A model generated the notes under the pieces. It was not told where the DNA came from, did not search any database, and was given only the letters and a program-made list of their open reading frames with translations. A program made the translations under genes and the position numbers. Below are positions 21,868 through 35,047 of a stretch of 64,000 bases of DNA, piece after piece (position 1 is the first letter of the stretch; each line of letters begins with the position of its first letter). The DNA lies in assembly GCF_002127325.2 (NCBI RefSeq), contig NC_035437.2:114758916-114822915 (forward strand), in the 5' to 3' direction. This stretch comes from Helianthus annuus. Its lineage: Eukaryota; Streptophyta; Magnoliopsida; Asterales; Asteraceae.

Positions 21868-24410
21868 TGTCACACCCCCAAAATACCACATGCAGAAACC
21901 CCCGCGAGGCGTGTGACGTACCAGGATCCAAGCCACCAATCACATTGAACTTATAAATGTATTTAAATAAACTTTCATTCATTAACATAAGGTGTTACAA
22001 ATATTACATGTCATTCATCGTATACAGCGGAAGCATAATTCATTTGTTAAGTATTTCGTAACCCATGTGTACATAAACCATTAAGCTTGTATGGAGATTC
22101 TTTGTTTCTCGACCCATGACCACTCCAGCCTTCCAGACAGCAAATTCCACAAGATATAACCCTATAAACCTGCAAGCATGCAGACAAGTGTGTCAGACGA
22201 CGCTGGTGAGTTCAAAGTTTTGTTAACGCGTTTAGTTACCAGATGTGTGTCTGAAACAGTTCAACGTTTTGTTTTGATGTTGTTATTACTCGATTACCGT
22301 ATGTGGCGACTAGATGTGAATGCCCAACCCCAATGCCTCCATTTAGGCATTGGTCATGAGGTCAAGGTATCAAACAACCTTGAATAGATGTAAGGGGTCT
22401 TATATGTACACGATGAGAATGCCCAACCCCAATGCCTCTAACTAGGCATTGGTCATGAAGTCCAGGTAATTAGTTCACGCCCGTCCTTTCGGCCCGGTGT
22501 GAGGGTGCCAAACCTAATAGCGATATCAACTAAATACCTCGTTGCTTCTTCAGCAACACGGTAGATGTATGGGGTCTTACATGATTTATACTGTGTTCAA
22601 TAACCAACATCCCAAATAAACAGTTTACCCAGTATTCCCTTTAGAAACGTTTACCAGATGTCCCAAACCACCGGGACGCATGCTTAGAAAAGTGCAGTGA
22701 ACTCACCTTCGGTTTGCTCGGTAAGATTAGTTACGTGTTCAGGTGAGTCAACCAAGTCCTAATATGGCACATTGACAGTTAGTTCACAAGCACTTACATT
22801 ACATAATCACATAATTAACATTTTGTAGAGCATGCTTATGACCCCATGTCACCAATCAGGCATTTAGCATACATACTGAATCTAACATAGCTTATCATAA
22901 TTTTCATCACATAAAAACTCTTCACTAGCTGTTGGGCCACGCACATCACATACACACCATATCATGCTATCACCACTTAACGGCCTACACTTGTTTTATT
23001 AAGAGTGTGTGGCCCAGTAAGATATCGGTCCAAATAAAAATCAAGTCCAGGAAACGTGAGTAGGTAATCAGGTGAATGTGTGTGACTTTTAGTTGGGGTA
23101 CAGCCCAATGTTAACTCTCGGCCCACTATTAGCCCTCGGCCCAACCCCATTACACTATCATATCCTTATTTTTTTTAATTGCCGCACACCACAACATCAG
23201 CAACAATACTCAGACTTAATCAACACAAAAGTTTCCAAGCAATTTAATAATTCATTTGAATAAGACAAAAGCACATGATACTCACTTTTAAATCACTCAC
23301 ATGATACCTTATTATCTTCTCTCTCATATAAATCATGCATCACTAACTTGTACCTTTTACATGTTTGGTTGTACCCACCATGAAAATACAGTCTCAAGCA
23401 AGGAAGAAGAAAACCAAAACCCAGTTCATTAAATCGCCCATTTCATCATTCATGATTTCAAATTCTAAATCAACCTTTAAAGCCCATAACATTTATAACA
23501 TCCATAACATTAACAGTAACTTAGTTTTATACAACTAACAATCCAAATCACCTAACAGGATACCCTAATCATGTTCAACAATCACTTAATATTATATGAG
23601 TTTTGTATTCATAAAAGACCTATTATCATGCAAACAAATAACCAACACATTATCATCAAACCAACGCTAAAGTCCATTAAATCACTAACAACCAGTCTTT
23701 GTTATCTAGTCTACTAGTAACAAATCGAAACATGGATTTGGATACACACTAACATACAAGAACAATTCTTCATGTGTATCACGACACAAGATAGACCAGG
23801 ACCTAATTCAGCAATAATATTCGGTAACATATATATTCTTGGTTCACAAACATTAACATGTAGCAATCATTTATAACCCATGTAATAGATAGCATGTGCC
23901 AACACATCATAAAACATGTAAACCAATAATATACGTAAACAAGATAATTCACAAGAATTAACATACTACATATTAAGAATATATATATCAAACAGGGGGG
24001 TGCCATACTAACCACAAGGTGCAAGGAGTCGAAGGTGTATGGATCGCTAATCGAGGAGAGCTTCACCAGTAAAGAAGTTGTCGTCCAAGATGAATAGAAC
24101 TAGGGTTTGAGGTGTATACGTATCTTAATGTAAGCATGAGAGGAGCCGTGTGCCTTAAGTATTAATTAGTTTGGGTTTGCATTAAGTCTCGAAGGTGTGG
24201 GTGGCCCAATATCAATACTAAACATAAGGGTGTGCCTTGGGCAGCCCAATTTAATTACAAAACATAAGGGTGTGGTGTGGTCCAATTGTGTAGCGGCCCA
24301 AAACATAGGTGTAAGCTAATTAACAAAATTATTACACGTTAAGTTAAGGTTTAACGGGATTGTAACGGTACAGATTAACGTTACTGATCTCGAAGGTTCG
24401 GGTTGTCACA
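21868..24410 (-). repeat. 3' LTR of element B (minus strand)
   Basis: 2543 bp. Near its downstream end on the minus strand lie two 9-bp perfect hairpins (22330-22353 and 22429-22452). Confidence 0.93.
22330..22452 (-). repeat. Twin hairpin repeat in B LTR
   Basis: CCAATGCCT...AGGCATTGG occurs twice, 99 bp apart. The 9-bp arms are perfect and the 6-nt loops differ (CCATTT, CTAACT). The same pair is present in the other LTR. Confidence 0.85.
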
Positions 24411-24551
24411 TCATTCCCAACTTGAAAGAAATTTCGTCCCGGAATTTGACAAGTAAGCACAGAGGAGTGAAGTGATAAATCAAGATTGCTGCAGGTTTTC
24501 CCCAGGTGCCACATCATCCCCAACTCGAAATGGAATTTCGTCCCGAAATTC
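24411..24551 (-). promoter_or_regulatory. Polypurine tract and duplicated palindrome of element B
   Basis: On the minus strand the 3' LTR is preceded by AAGTTGGGAATGA. A palindrome (24429-24447, one mismatch) lies 18 nt from the LTR. A second perfect copy, GAATTTCG-GGA-CGAAATTC, is at 24533-24551 and is itself followed by a PPT-like AGTTGGGGATGATGTGG. Confidence 0.8.
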
Positions 24552-27338
24552 CCTAGTAGTACCAGAATTAGACTTGTCATCAGGATAAAGTTGAGGATAC
24601 TTGAGCTTCATCTAATCCTCGCGCTCCCACGTGAAATCCGGTCCTCGTCTTGAGTTCCAATGAACTCTCACAATCGGAATTCGACTATGTTAACAGTGGG
24701 TTCCTCAACAAGGGTATCACAAGTGTTGCGTCGAACAGACGCTTCTTTAGGTTCGAGACATAAATGACATCGTGTACGTTACCTAATTCGTCAGGTAATC
24801 CTAGTGTTTCCTAAGCTTAACAGCTTCCCAAGGGGTTCGAGTACAAATCTTGGATCTGCGTTTAGGTTGTCACCCTCCTTTGTCCAACAATGAGATTGGC
24901 ATTATCGTCCATGTGATGGTTCAGCCAGAGCTGCCTGAATACTAGAATGGTGGCTGTTGCAGTAAGGCCAACCATAGGTAGGTGTCCTTTTCAAATTTTT
25001 ACTAAGTCATTCACATACATGCTCGCAGCATGTCTTCAGAGGTTCGCTGACTCCAACCGTTGTCCTATGATGCTGAGTAATGCTCATGTCTATACGTGAG
25101 CCAAGAGTGTTGTATACTGCCTGTCATAAGGCAGGTATGGATCAAACTCAACGGTAACAGGAGTTGGCACCTCGTGCCTAACAACCGCCTCTCCCAGAGG
25201 GATATTCACAAGCTGTGAAGACTCGTCAGTTTCCTTGATTGCAAGAAAGTGTGTTGGTTACGTGAGGCAATCGACGATCACCCAGGTGATAACGATAATG
25301 TTTCCGTTTCGAGTTTTAGGTATACTAGCGACAAAATCCATGGCAGTTTGTTGTCATTTTCATATGGGTGTTTCTGGTTGCTGATACTCCACCTTGACTT
25401 TTCTTACAAGTCAAGCATCACTCACATACATTGCCAGGTGGGTCTTCATGCCCGATCACCAGTACAAGATTTAGAGATCCTAATATCTCTCATCAAAATA
25501 CTAGAATATCGAGGTCGGCGTGCTTTGCTCGACACGAGTTCCCTACAGTTGCCGTATAATAAGATCCACATTCGTTCCATGAGGTAGCGCATATCGTCCG
25601 ACCCGCCAATGTTTGCTTCTCCATGCCCCGCATGGGTTCTACTTGAAAATCCTCTTCCTTCAGTTCTCCAGTCTGAACAGAGCGAGTTTGATCAGGTAGG
25701 TTAGAGTCGATAATGAGATGCAGAGCTCGTGCACATTCAAGTTTCGCAGTCGTAATCATCCAAAAATTCCATCCAGCGATGCCCTTAACTGATTTAGCTC
25801 TTTCGAACCAGGGTACACGGGAGGCCCTTGTGATCGGTCTAAGTAGTGCATTCGGTACCGTCCAAGTAATGCCTCCAACTTACATCCAAAGACAACGGTT
25901 TCCACCGCAGATTGTGTGTCGTGCAATTCTCCTTGTAAGTCTATTACGTAAGCTATCACCTTCTCGTGTTGCATCGACGTGTAACTGGGACTCTGATTCG
26001 AATCATCACGATATACCACTAAATCACCCGCACCCTCGGGTAGAGACGATGCTCAGTGTATTCCAGAGTTGGGATTCGAAAGCTGAAAAGACGTCCTCTT
26101 GTTTTGTCTCCCACGAACACAACACCCTGCTGTGCTAAAGAGATTTAAGCTGCACGATCTTTGAAAATCCTGTGATGAATCTGCGACAGCATCTAGTAAG
26201 ACCAAGAAATTACTGTATCCTCGAAGGGATCTTTGGTGTCGATCAGTTTCTAACCAAAACGGGTCTTAGCGAGATCCACGTGTATTCCCACTTCGTTGAT
26301 TATATAACCAAAAAGGTATCCCTCGCATCCAGAAGTTACATTTATCAAGACTTCGCGCGGTGTGGCTCCTCCTTCAGGAGCTCTCAAATAAGATACAAAG
26401 CTGCCCATGATGTTCCTTTCTCTTGGAAATGATTCAACATGTCGTCAATAAGCATGGTCAATTCATGTGATCCATACAGCTGCTGGTGTGATGATTAGCT
26501 CGAAGGTCTTGGAATACAACGTCGAAATGGCCGCACTACGCTTGGTATGCCGTGGCAGGCACATTCTCCCTTAGACTACCTTCTGACAATAGCTCGTTTG
26601 TTATTCAATCCTCGAATGGAAGCTCAACCCCCTCAATTGGTCGTCAGGTTGTCAATATATCATCGTGGCAAACGGTTCTCAACTATCGCCTTACTGAGTT
26701 CTTGAAAATCAATACACATACGAAAAGGCTTATCTTCACGGATATCACTTGGGCTCCCCAACGTGAAAAGCTAGGTCCGACAAAGCTCCTGTTCAACAAT
26801 TCCTGCAGTTGGTTAGACAGCTCTTGCAACCCTCCTGGTGCAAGACGGTAAGAGTGCGTGTAGTCAGGGCTGCCTCAGGCGCGAGATCAGACTGAGATTT
26901 CGCCTAACAGTTGCGGAAGTAAACCCGAAAGTTCCTTGGGTAGCACACCGAGAGGAATCACGAATGATTGGTGGATCCTCAATCCTCTGTTTCCTTAGCC
27001 CTAACATCAGTAACGGTTGCTAGTATAGCAGAGTAATCCCTCCGTAGACACTTTTTGGCCTTCATAGCTGGAATGGCGCTAACCTTTGCCCCACTCTGGC
27101 GCTTTAGAATAAATAACAATTCTCCACACAAAATTTTCTCCTCACTGGTGTATCTGCGCGATCTCTGGATAATCAATCCACACTAACTACTGTATTGCAA
27201 CCATCAAGGGTAGTAGAAGGAAGGTTGATGTCGGAAACTTGTCCCACAAGGTCGAGTTTACATCCCATCAGACATATGAGGTTTCATTTGACTTGCCATC
27301 CGTTGCTGCCACAACAAGTTCGGTTTCAAGAAACATCA
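24552..27338 (-). pseudogene. Degenerate pol (integrase to protease) of element B
   Basis: Reading leftwards on the minus strand are scraps of every Tekay pol domain. Protease-RT linker text is near 26980-27240. RT is near 26200-26900. RNase H (HEKVIAYVIDLQG, YLDRSQGPPVYP) is near 25756-26019, and the RNase H-integrase linker (ITTAKLECARA...SNLPDQTRS) near 25493-25759. Integrase and tail scraps lie down to about 24600. Each scrap is cut by stops and frameshifts; no frame exceeds about 90 residues. The same scraps, equally broken, occur in D. Confidence 0.82.
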
Positions 27339-30300
27339 TGTCACACCCCGACCACGTAGAACATACAAAACGTGGCGGAAACGTCGGGGAGTGTTGTAAC
27401 AGAATCAATTGTTTCAAATCCATGGCAAATGAAGTTTCGTTTTATAAATCAAACATGAAAGTTTACATTGTCTAAACAAGAATCAAAGTGTACATAACAT
27501 AAATTAACTAGTTCTTGTCTCGTTTTAAGTCACTAAGGCACAGGTCCGCCTAAGTATGTCTTGATAAGTCCTATGCATCATCTCCTGAAAACACATGTGA
27601 AAATAGGTACGTCAGCATAAAAATGCCTGTGAGATACATTGGTTTTGTGAAAACGGAATTCATGACTTGAGTTTGAGAAAATGTTTAGTCATGAACCTCG
27701 TATTTTGCTTTGTCTTGTAAATCATTTGAAAAACGGTAAGATCAAATGATATGTATAAATAAGAGAACAATGCATGGTTAACTGAATAACCATGTAAAAA
27801 AAAGAGTTTGTATAAGATTTGTTGTTTGTAAATCAATGTCTTGTGAAAAGCATGTTATTTGTATAAAATGTTCTATGTTTCAAATTGAAATGATTCAAAT
27901 AACGCTACGATATGTAATACCATACAAACACTTATATATAGGAAGTACCAGCGGCGTATCCACCATGCTTGTATCATATTACACATGCCTCGTTACTTAA
28001 ATCACTTACTCAAACCAAACCATCAAGATGAAATGTTTAACAACGGTAGAAATGTTCATGTATAGTCAAATGTCTATTGTCAAATGTAATCCATGTCAAC
28101 GGATACAACTGGTTTACACGGTTCAATGGTTACAGACGGTTCATGAAATCAAAGGGGTAAGACGGTTCACATAGTCAAATGGTTACAACGGTTCAAAATG
28201 TAGTGTAATGTGTTCATATGCTGGATGAGCATATGCAACAGAAATGCAATGTGAAACAATGTACTACGTATGCACACAATGGGCGTACGTAGCATGAAAT
28301 GTATTGTAGAGTACAATGGTTCAAAATGTAGTATACTATGTTCATATGCTGGATGAGCATATGCAACAGATATGCAATGTGAAACAATGTACTACGTATG
28401 CACACAATGGGCGTACGTAGCATGAAATGTATTGTAGAGTACAACGGTTCAAAATGTAGAATAATGTGTTCATATGCTGGATGAGCATATGCAACAGATA
28501 TGCAATGTGAAACAATGTACTACGTATGCACACAATGGGCGTACGCAGCATGAAATGTGATGTAAGCAATGTACTAAGTACGCACACAATGGGCATACAT
28601 AGCATAAACACAATGAAATCATGTACTATATATGTACTATCGAACATAGCAGTATATGATGTGAAAACCGGAAAGCATGAAAGTAGCAAGTAGGCACATA
28701 TGTTTCACCCCAAAACAGTTTGGAAAACAGTAAAAGAGGGGTTCAATGTACTCACCTGAGATTGCTTTGGAGTTCTTGTATAATAACCAGATAATGCTAA
28801 AGATCACGGGATATCAAACGGCACCTAATAGGTAGCTATGTTAATATACCGGACCAAATCGGAAGGATCGGATAGTACGCGGGTTCGTAAACCAAACGAG
28901 TATGGAGACTCATGTAATATGGTTTAACAAAGCCTACATACTAAAATGAAACTTAACCTAAGTGCTTACGGTCCATCACGACCTGTTTAGGTAGCTTATG
29001 CTACCTTACGCGTCATTCGCGTAGAACGCGTCTGGAACGCCTAACATCGTGACCACAAGGTATAACCTCGGAAGGTTATAGCTATGGTCACCTAATGTGT
29101 TTGGTCGGATCCTAATGATCGACCAAATGGGTCGGGTTCGAAAGTATAAGCGATTGTTTAGATCGCTTACCTTACGACCCTATATAAGCACTATACTAAA
29201 AGTGACGAGCTAAGCATGTTAGAACATGCTTAACTAAGTTTAGAAAACAACTTTGGCATCAAAACAAACGGCTTTGATGCTCACGAGTAGTTTGGTTACA
29301 AAATACGCGAGAATGCGCATTTTGGCCGAAACTACGACTCGTCACTGAGCCTAGATAACGTGGTGATCAGTAGGTATAGTCACTACGGACTATAACCATC
29401 GTGATCACGCTCGCGTTATGAAGTTCCATGAACTTCGCATCGACCATAAGCTGGTCAATGCAGAAAGTCAACAAAACGTTGACTTTCGGACTCGAAAAGC
29501 GAATAAAAGAACGAAAGAAGACTTACGGAGGGTCCCCGAATGCTAATCTAGACCAAAATGGCTCAGGTATGAAACAATGGTTCCAACTTAGAGCCTTTAG
29601 ATCAGATTGTGTGGGTTTTGGAACAAAGGGGGGGTATTTATAGGAAAAGCATAACCGTTAGGATCGTTTATCGAATATCGTGCCACGATCGGGTGCGTAC
29701 ACTTGTCAAAAATGTGGTGGTTACTGAAAATGGCCTTTGGCCTTTGATTGGGTGAAAGGGCATTGCCCCTTGATCGAACGAAAGGCCAACTGCATTGATT
29801 AGAAACATTGAATCTGGTCTGACAGTCTGACGCGGCCCGCCTAAACATTTAGGCAAAACTCACGCGGGCCGCCTGAAGCTTCTGATCTGCACATACTTTC
29901 AAAAATGGCAGTTTTGGTCCCTGTTGCGTATTTAAGCCATTTCCGACACTTCTAAGGCCCGTAAAGCCAACTTTAAGGCCCTAATATGTTTCCTAAGCAT
30001 TGTGGACATGAAACATGCTCAAAAATGTTCCGGATGTTGGTTCGTTTGGTCGTACGAACGCGATGTTCGCTTAATTACAACGGAATGCGCATAAGCGCGA
30101 AAAACGATCCAAATGATGCGACGAATGGATTTTTCTCATGCCAAACACTAAGGCATAATATAAGGATGCTTACATAAATTTTTGGATGTCCGGATGTATT
30201 CAGAACGTAAGTTATGCGCGAAAGTGCAAACTTGTGCACTTTTTGACACTTTTAGTCCCTGAATGATCCAAAAGTTTGTTTTAGCATACCAAACACCTCA

Positions 30301-30719
30301 AAGCCTATTTCTAAGCTATGTAAAGGATATTTAGGGTATGTTTAACTTATGGACATGTTCCGGAATGTTCGTTACAGTTCAAAGTGGCATACTTTCGCAG
30401 TTTGTCAAGTTTAGTCCCTGTAAGCGAATTAACTTGTTTTTGCTATCCCAAAGCCTTCAAAACTTATTTCTAAGTTATGTAAAGGTTATTTAAGGTATGT
30501 TGATTATATGTTGATGTTCCGGAGTATTTGTCGCATTAAACTGAGTACGTTTACGCACCAGTTTGCGTATAATGCTCTAGAAAGCAATGTAGAGTTTGAA
30601 ATTGAACAATAATTGATATGTGCAAAACATACACATATTTATACAAGATCCCAAGTATGAAATACAATATTTCATCGGCTTGGTATTTGTTTGATGGTCG
30701 CGGTGACACAGGTGTCACA
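27339..30719 (-). mobile_element. Element C: solo LTR nested in element B
   Basis: A 3381-bp insertion beginning TGTCACACCCCG and ending GGTGTCACA, flanked by perfect CATCA repeats (27334-27338, 30720-30724). It splits B's protease region; the flanks rejoin by comparison with D at 46440-46480. No primer site, polypurine tract or coding frame is inside, so it reads as one LTR left after recombination. Border style says it is oriented minus. It holds three 128-bp tandem units and paired words ACGCGGCCCGCC/ACGCGGGCCGCC (29830-29873). Confidence 0.82.
28191..28574 (-). repeat. Three 128-bp tandem units with two hairpins each, in C
   Basis: Units start at 28191, 28319 and 28447. Each has CATATGC-tggatga-GCATATG and, about 45 bp on, CTACGTA...TACGTAG (7-bp arms). 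The last unit has one changed base in the second hairpin. The apparent reading frames across it are translations of the repeat. Confidence 0.88.
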
Positions 30720-30724
30720 CATCA

Positions 30725-32065
30725 GGGCAAACAGATCGAAGACGAAGCGAATAGCTACCCATCCAAGCTATCGTGTTGCTATTACGCCTGGTATAGCCTA
30801 TGCCAATACTAAATGTCCTTCCATGAGCTTCATTTCCAGTGTTGTTTTCGTCACGAGAATTTCTAGTATTGCCGTCGTTCCCTTGGTTGTCGTCACCTTG
30901 ACTTAACACAGTCAATCCTTGTCGAGGTCACCTTCGTTTCCATACCGTAAGCTACGATCAGTGTACCTTGATGTTGCCGCGACTGTTGCCTCTAATATTG
31001 TTGCCTGCAATGGTGTCCTGCGTCCTTTCACCAACAAGGTCCATCTTTTCACATTCCGTGCCACGTCCTAAGGCACTACTCGTGGTGCGGGCGGTTACAC
31101 ATTCCGCTCTACAGTCAGTCGTCATCGATTTTGTCCCAATTGGTTCGTAAGAGTCGACTCCCATGAGTCGCTGGCTGGGGTTAAGGATTCGATTGGAGTC
31201 AAAGCGCTGTTGTTCGTTGCCGGTAACTAGGGTCGTTCAAATGCTGAAGTCGGTAAGGTACTACATTTACCCTCTTGTCCATCATTTTTGCAAGTTAACT
31301 GAGTAATACACGGTATGTCGCGAGGGTGTTGCAGAAGTGATCGCACTTCGGGATTTAAGACGTCAATACATTAAGTTCCAGTAAACGAAGAAAAGTGAGA
31401 AAGGTATAGACCAATCGTTGTCGTTGCAACATCCAACTCAAGGATGTTCGTACAAGCACCAAAGATTCTACACACTTCGCTAGGCGTTCAGATGGGTGTT
31501 CAGGTACTACTCGATAGCATTGAGGTTCGAAAGGATTCAGAGAGGAATGAAAAGATCACGTTCAAGTAGGAGACAATCACTACCATGACTCCTATAGACT
31601 GTTGTATTTCACATCGATCAAATAACAGAATGGAACCCTTTTTCACTTGTTAAGCCTCACTGGGACTCGCATGCACCCCACATTATTATTATGTGTGCAC
31701 CCACAATAATATTGTGATTTGCATGCTCATCTCAGCTCCTCCTAACTCATGTCAAATGGTTCCTCAATCTCGAGTAGCAACAAAGAGCATCACGAAATGT
31801 AAGTCATGAATGTTTTGGGAAATACCACCCTATCAGTCACATAACACATGCAAGGAATACATGAATTCATACGGTTGTGCTAAACGTCCAATCACATGCA
31901 TTATCATATGTAAGTGTTCGCTAGTTATGCAGTACAAAGAGTATACAAGAGACGAACCTTGCAGTCTGGAGCTGAGTGTCATGGTCGTATTCACGTATTC
32001 AGAACTGTTCGGTTATAGTCTGGTTTTACAAAAAAAGTTTTAAAACCAAGTTCACTATAACCAGT
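30725..32065 (-). pseudogene. Degenerate gag and leader of element B
   Basis: On the minus strand the remnant ends with an Asn/Gly-rich tail (about 30740-30910, NTGNEAHGR) like that of D and E, preceded by a ruined zinc-knuckle region around 30960-31160. Stops occur throughout. An antisense frame at about 31450-31570 resembles the antisense frame of D at 45588-45821. Confidence 0.75.
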
Positions 32066-32078
32066 GGCTCTGATACCA
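32066..32078 (-). other. Primer-binding site (tRNA-iMet) of element B
   Basis: TGGTATCAGAGCC on the minus strand, 3 nt from the 5' LTR that begins at 32082. It fixes the orientation of B. Confidence 0.93.
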
Positions 32079-32081
32079 AAC

Positions 32082-34624
32082 TGTCACACCCCCAAAATAC
32101 CACATGCGGAAACCCCCGCGAGGCGTGTGACGTACCAGGATCCAAGCCACCAATCACATTGAACTTATAAATGTATTTAAATAAACTTTCATTCATTAAC
32201 ATAAGGTGTTACAAATATTACATGTCATTCATCGTATACAGCGGAAGCATAATTCATTTGTTAAGTATTTCGTAACCCATGTGTACATAAACCATTAAGC
32301 TTGTATGGAGATTCTTTGTTTCTCGACCCATGACCACTCCAGCCTTCCAGACAGCAAATTCCACAAGATATAACCCTATAAACCTGCAAGCATGCAGACA
32401 AGTGTGTCAGACGACGCTGGTGAGTTCAAAGTGTTGTTAACGCGTTTAGTTACCAGATGTGTGTCTGAAATAGTTCAACGTTTTGTTTTGATGTTGTTAT
32501 TACTCGATTACCGTATGTGGCAACTAGATGTGAATGCCCAACCCCAATGCCTCCATTTAGGCATTGGTCATGAGGTCAAGGTATCAAACAACCTTGAATA
32601 GATGTAAGGGGTCTTATATGTACACGATGAGAATGCCCAACCCCAATGCCTCTAACTAGGCATTGGTCATGAAGTCCAGGTAATTAGTTCACGCCCGTCC
32701 TTTCGGCCCGGTGTGAGGGTGCCAAACCTAATAGCGCTATCAACTAAATACCTCGTTGCTTCTTCAGCAACACGGTAGATGTATGGGGTCTTACATGATT
32801 TATACTGTGTTCAATAACCAACATCCCAAATAAACAGTTTACCCAGTATTCCCTTTAGAAACGTTTACCAGATGTCCCAAACCACCGGGGCGCATGCTTA
32901 GAAAAGTGCAGTGAACTCACCTTCGGTTTGCTCGGTAAGATTAGTTACGTGTTCAGGTGAGTCAACCAAGTCCTAAATTGGCACATTGACAGTTAGTTCA
33001 CAAGCACTTACATTACATAATCACATAATTAACATTTTGTAGAGCATGCTTATGACCCCATGTCACCAATCAGGCATTTAGCATACATACTGAATCTAAC
33101 ATAGCTTATCATAATTTTCATCACATAAAAACTCTTCACTAGCTGTTGGGCCACGTACATCACATACACACCATATCATGCTATCACCACTTAACGGCCT
33201 ACACTTGTTTTATTAAGAGTGTGTGGCCCAGTAGGATATCGGTCCAAATAAAAATCAAGTCCAGGAAACGTGAGTAGGTAATCAGGTGAATGTGTGTGAC
33301 TTTTAGTTGGGGTACAGCCCAATGTTAACTCTCGGCCCACTATTAGCCCTCGGCCTAACCCCATTACACTATCATATCCTTATTTTTTTTAATTGCCACA
33401 CACCACAACATCAGCAACATACTCAGACTTAATCAACACAAAAGTTTCTAAGCAATTTAATAATTCATTTGAATAAGACAAAAGCACATGATACTCACTT
33501 TTAAATCACTCACATGATACCTTATTATCTTCTCTCTCATATAAATCATGCATCACTAACTTGTACCTTTTACATGTTTGGTTGTACCCACCATGAAAAT
33601 ACAGTCTCAAGCAAGGAAGAAGAAAACCAAAACCCAGTTCATTAAATCGCCCATTTCATCATTCATGATTTCAAATTCTAAATCAACCTTTGAAGCCCAT
33701 AACATTTATAACATCCATAACATTAACAGTAACTTAGTTTTATACAACTAACAATCCAAATCACCTAACAGGATACCCTAATCATGTTCAACAATCACTT
33801 AATATTATATGAGTTTTGTATTCATAAAAGACCTATTATCATGCAAACAAATAACCAACACATTATCATCAAACCAACGCTAAAGTCCATTAAATCACTA
33901 ACAACCAGTTTTTGTTATCTAGTCTACTAGTAACAAATCGAAACATGGATTTGGATACACACTAACATACAAGAACAATTCTTCATGTGTATCACGACAC
34001 AAAATAGACCAGGACCTAATTCAGCAATAATATTCGGTAACATATATATTCTTGGTTCACAAACATTAACATGTAGCAATCATTTATAACCCATGTAATA
34101 GATAGCATGTGCCAACACATCATAAAACATGTAAACCAATAATATACGTAAACAAGATAATTCACAAGAATTAACATACTACATATTAAGAATATATATA
34201 TCAAACAGGGGGGGTGCCATACTAACCACAAGGTGCAAGGAGTCGAAGGTGTGTGGATCGCTAATCGAGGAGAGCTTCACCAGTAAAGAAGTTGTCGTCC
34301 AAGATGAATAGAACTAGGGTTTGAGGTGTATACGTATCTTAATGTAAGCATGAGAGGAGCCGTGTGCCTTAAGTATTAATTAGTTTGGGTTTGCATTAAG
34401 TCTCGAAGGTGTGGGTGGCCCAATATCAATACTAAACATAAGGGTGTGCCTTGGGCAGCCCAATTTAATTACAAAACATAAGGATGTGGTGTGGTCCAAT
34501 TGTGTAGCGGCCCAAAACATAGGTGTAAGCTAATTAACAAAATTATTACACGTTAAGTTAAGGTTTAACGGGATTGTAACGGTACAGATTAACGTTACTG
34601 ATCTCGAAGGTTCGGGTTGTCACA
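32082..34624 (-). repeat. 5' LTR of element B (minus strand)
   Basis: 2543 bp, the same length as the other LTR. It carries the same twin hairpins (near 32544-32567 and 32643-32666). Confidence 0.93.
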
Positions 34625-34629
34625 ATTAA

Positions 34630-35047
34630 CCTCACGCCCTCATCAATGTTCAAAAGACTCGGCCTAGGAAAAACGAGTCCTACAAAAATGAGCATACAAC
34701 TTGCTGATCGATCCGTCAAATTCCCGCAAGGTGTCATTGAAAACCTTCTAGTCAAGGTCGACAATTTCGTCTACCCGGCCGACTTTGTCATACTTGATAT
34801 GGAAGAAGACACCGAAGTCCCCCTCATACTAGGGAGACCAGTTCTCGCCACCGCAGAAGCAGTGGTATACATGAATGACGGAACACTCACTCTGAAATAT
34901 GGGGATGATGAAGTAAAGTTCGGGGTTGGGAAGAGAATAGAGGACAATGACCCGGTCAATTACATGAAGGTTATTGATTCGAGTTTGGATGATGCTCTCC
35001 GACGGTGCAACATGGGATGCAAAACATCCCGCTCAGAAAACATATAA
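34630..35047 (+). pseudogene. Second part of Athila protease, element A
   Basis: This continues the domain cut at 21867: KRLGLGKTSPTKMSIQLADR, then VKFPQGVIENLLVKVD, DFVILDMEED and VPLILGRPVLAT, all standard Athila protease blocks. The frame ends at TAA 35045-35047 with no reverse transcriptase after it. This is the point where a full Athila polyprotein would continue. Confidence 0.88.

Larger units (their letters stand above)
21868..34624 (-). mobile_element. Element B: Tekay-like LTR retrotransposon with degenerate interior, nested in A
   Basis: Both LTRs are exactly 2543 bp (TGTCACACCCCC...GGTTGTCACA on the plus strand), flanked by perfect ATTAA repeats (21863-21867, 34625-34629). The primer site and polypurine end show it reads on the minus strand. 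By eye the LTRs differ at about 17 bases and 2 single-base indels (under 1%), so the insertion is recent. The interior is only about 4.3 kb once solo LTR C is removed. It contains only broken gag, RT, RNase H and integrase, closely matching the broken interior of element D. B therefore could not have supplied its own enzymes. Confidence 0.9.

Noticed and set aside
28214..28689. Cys/Ile-rich minus-strand frames that look like repeated transmembrane peptides
   Set aside because: They are read-throughs of the 128-bp tandem repeat in solo LTR C.
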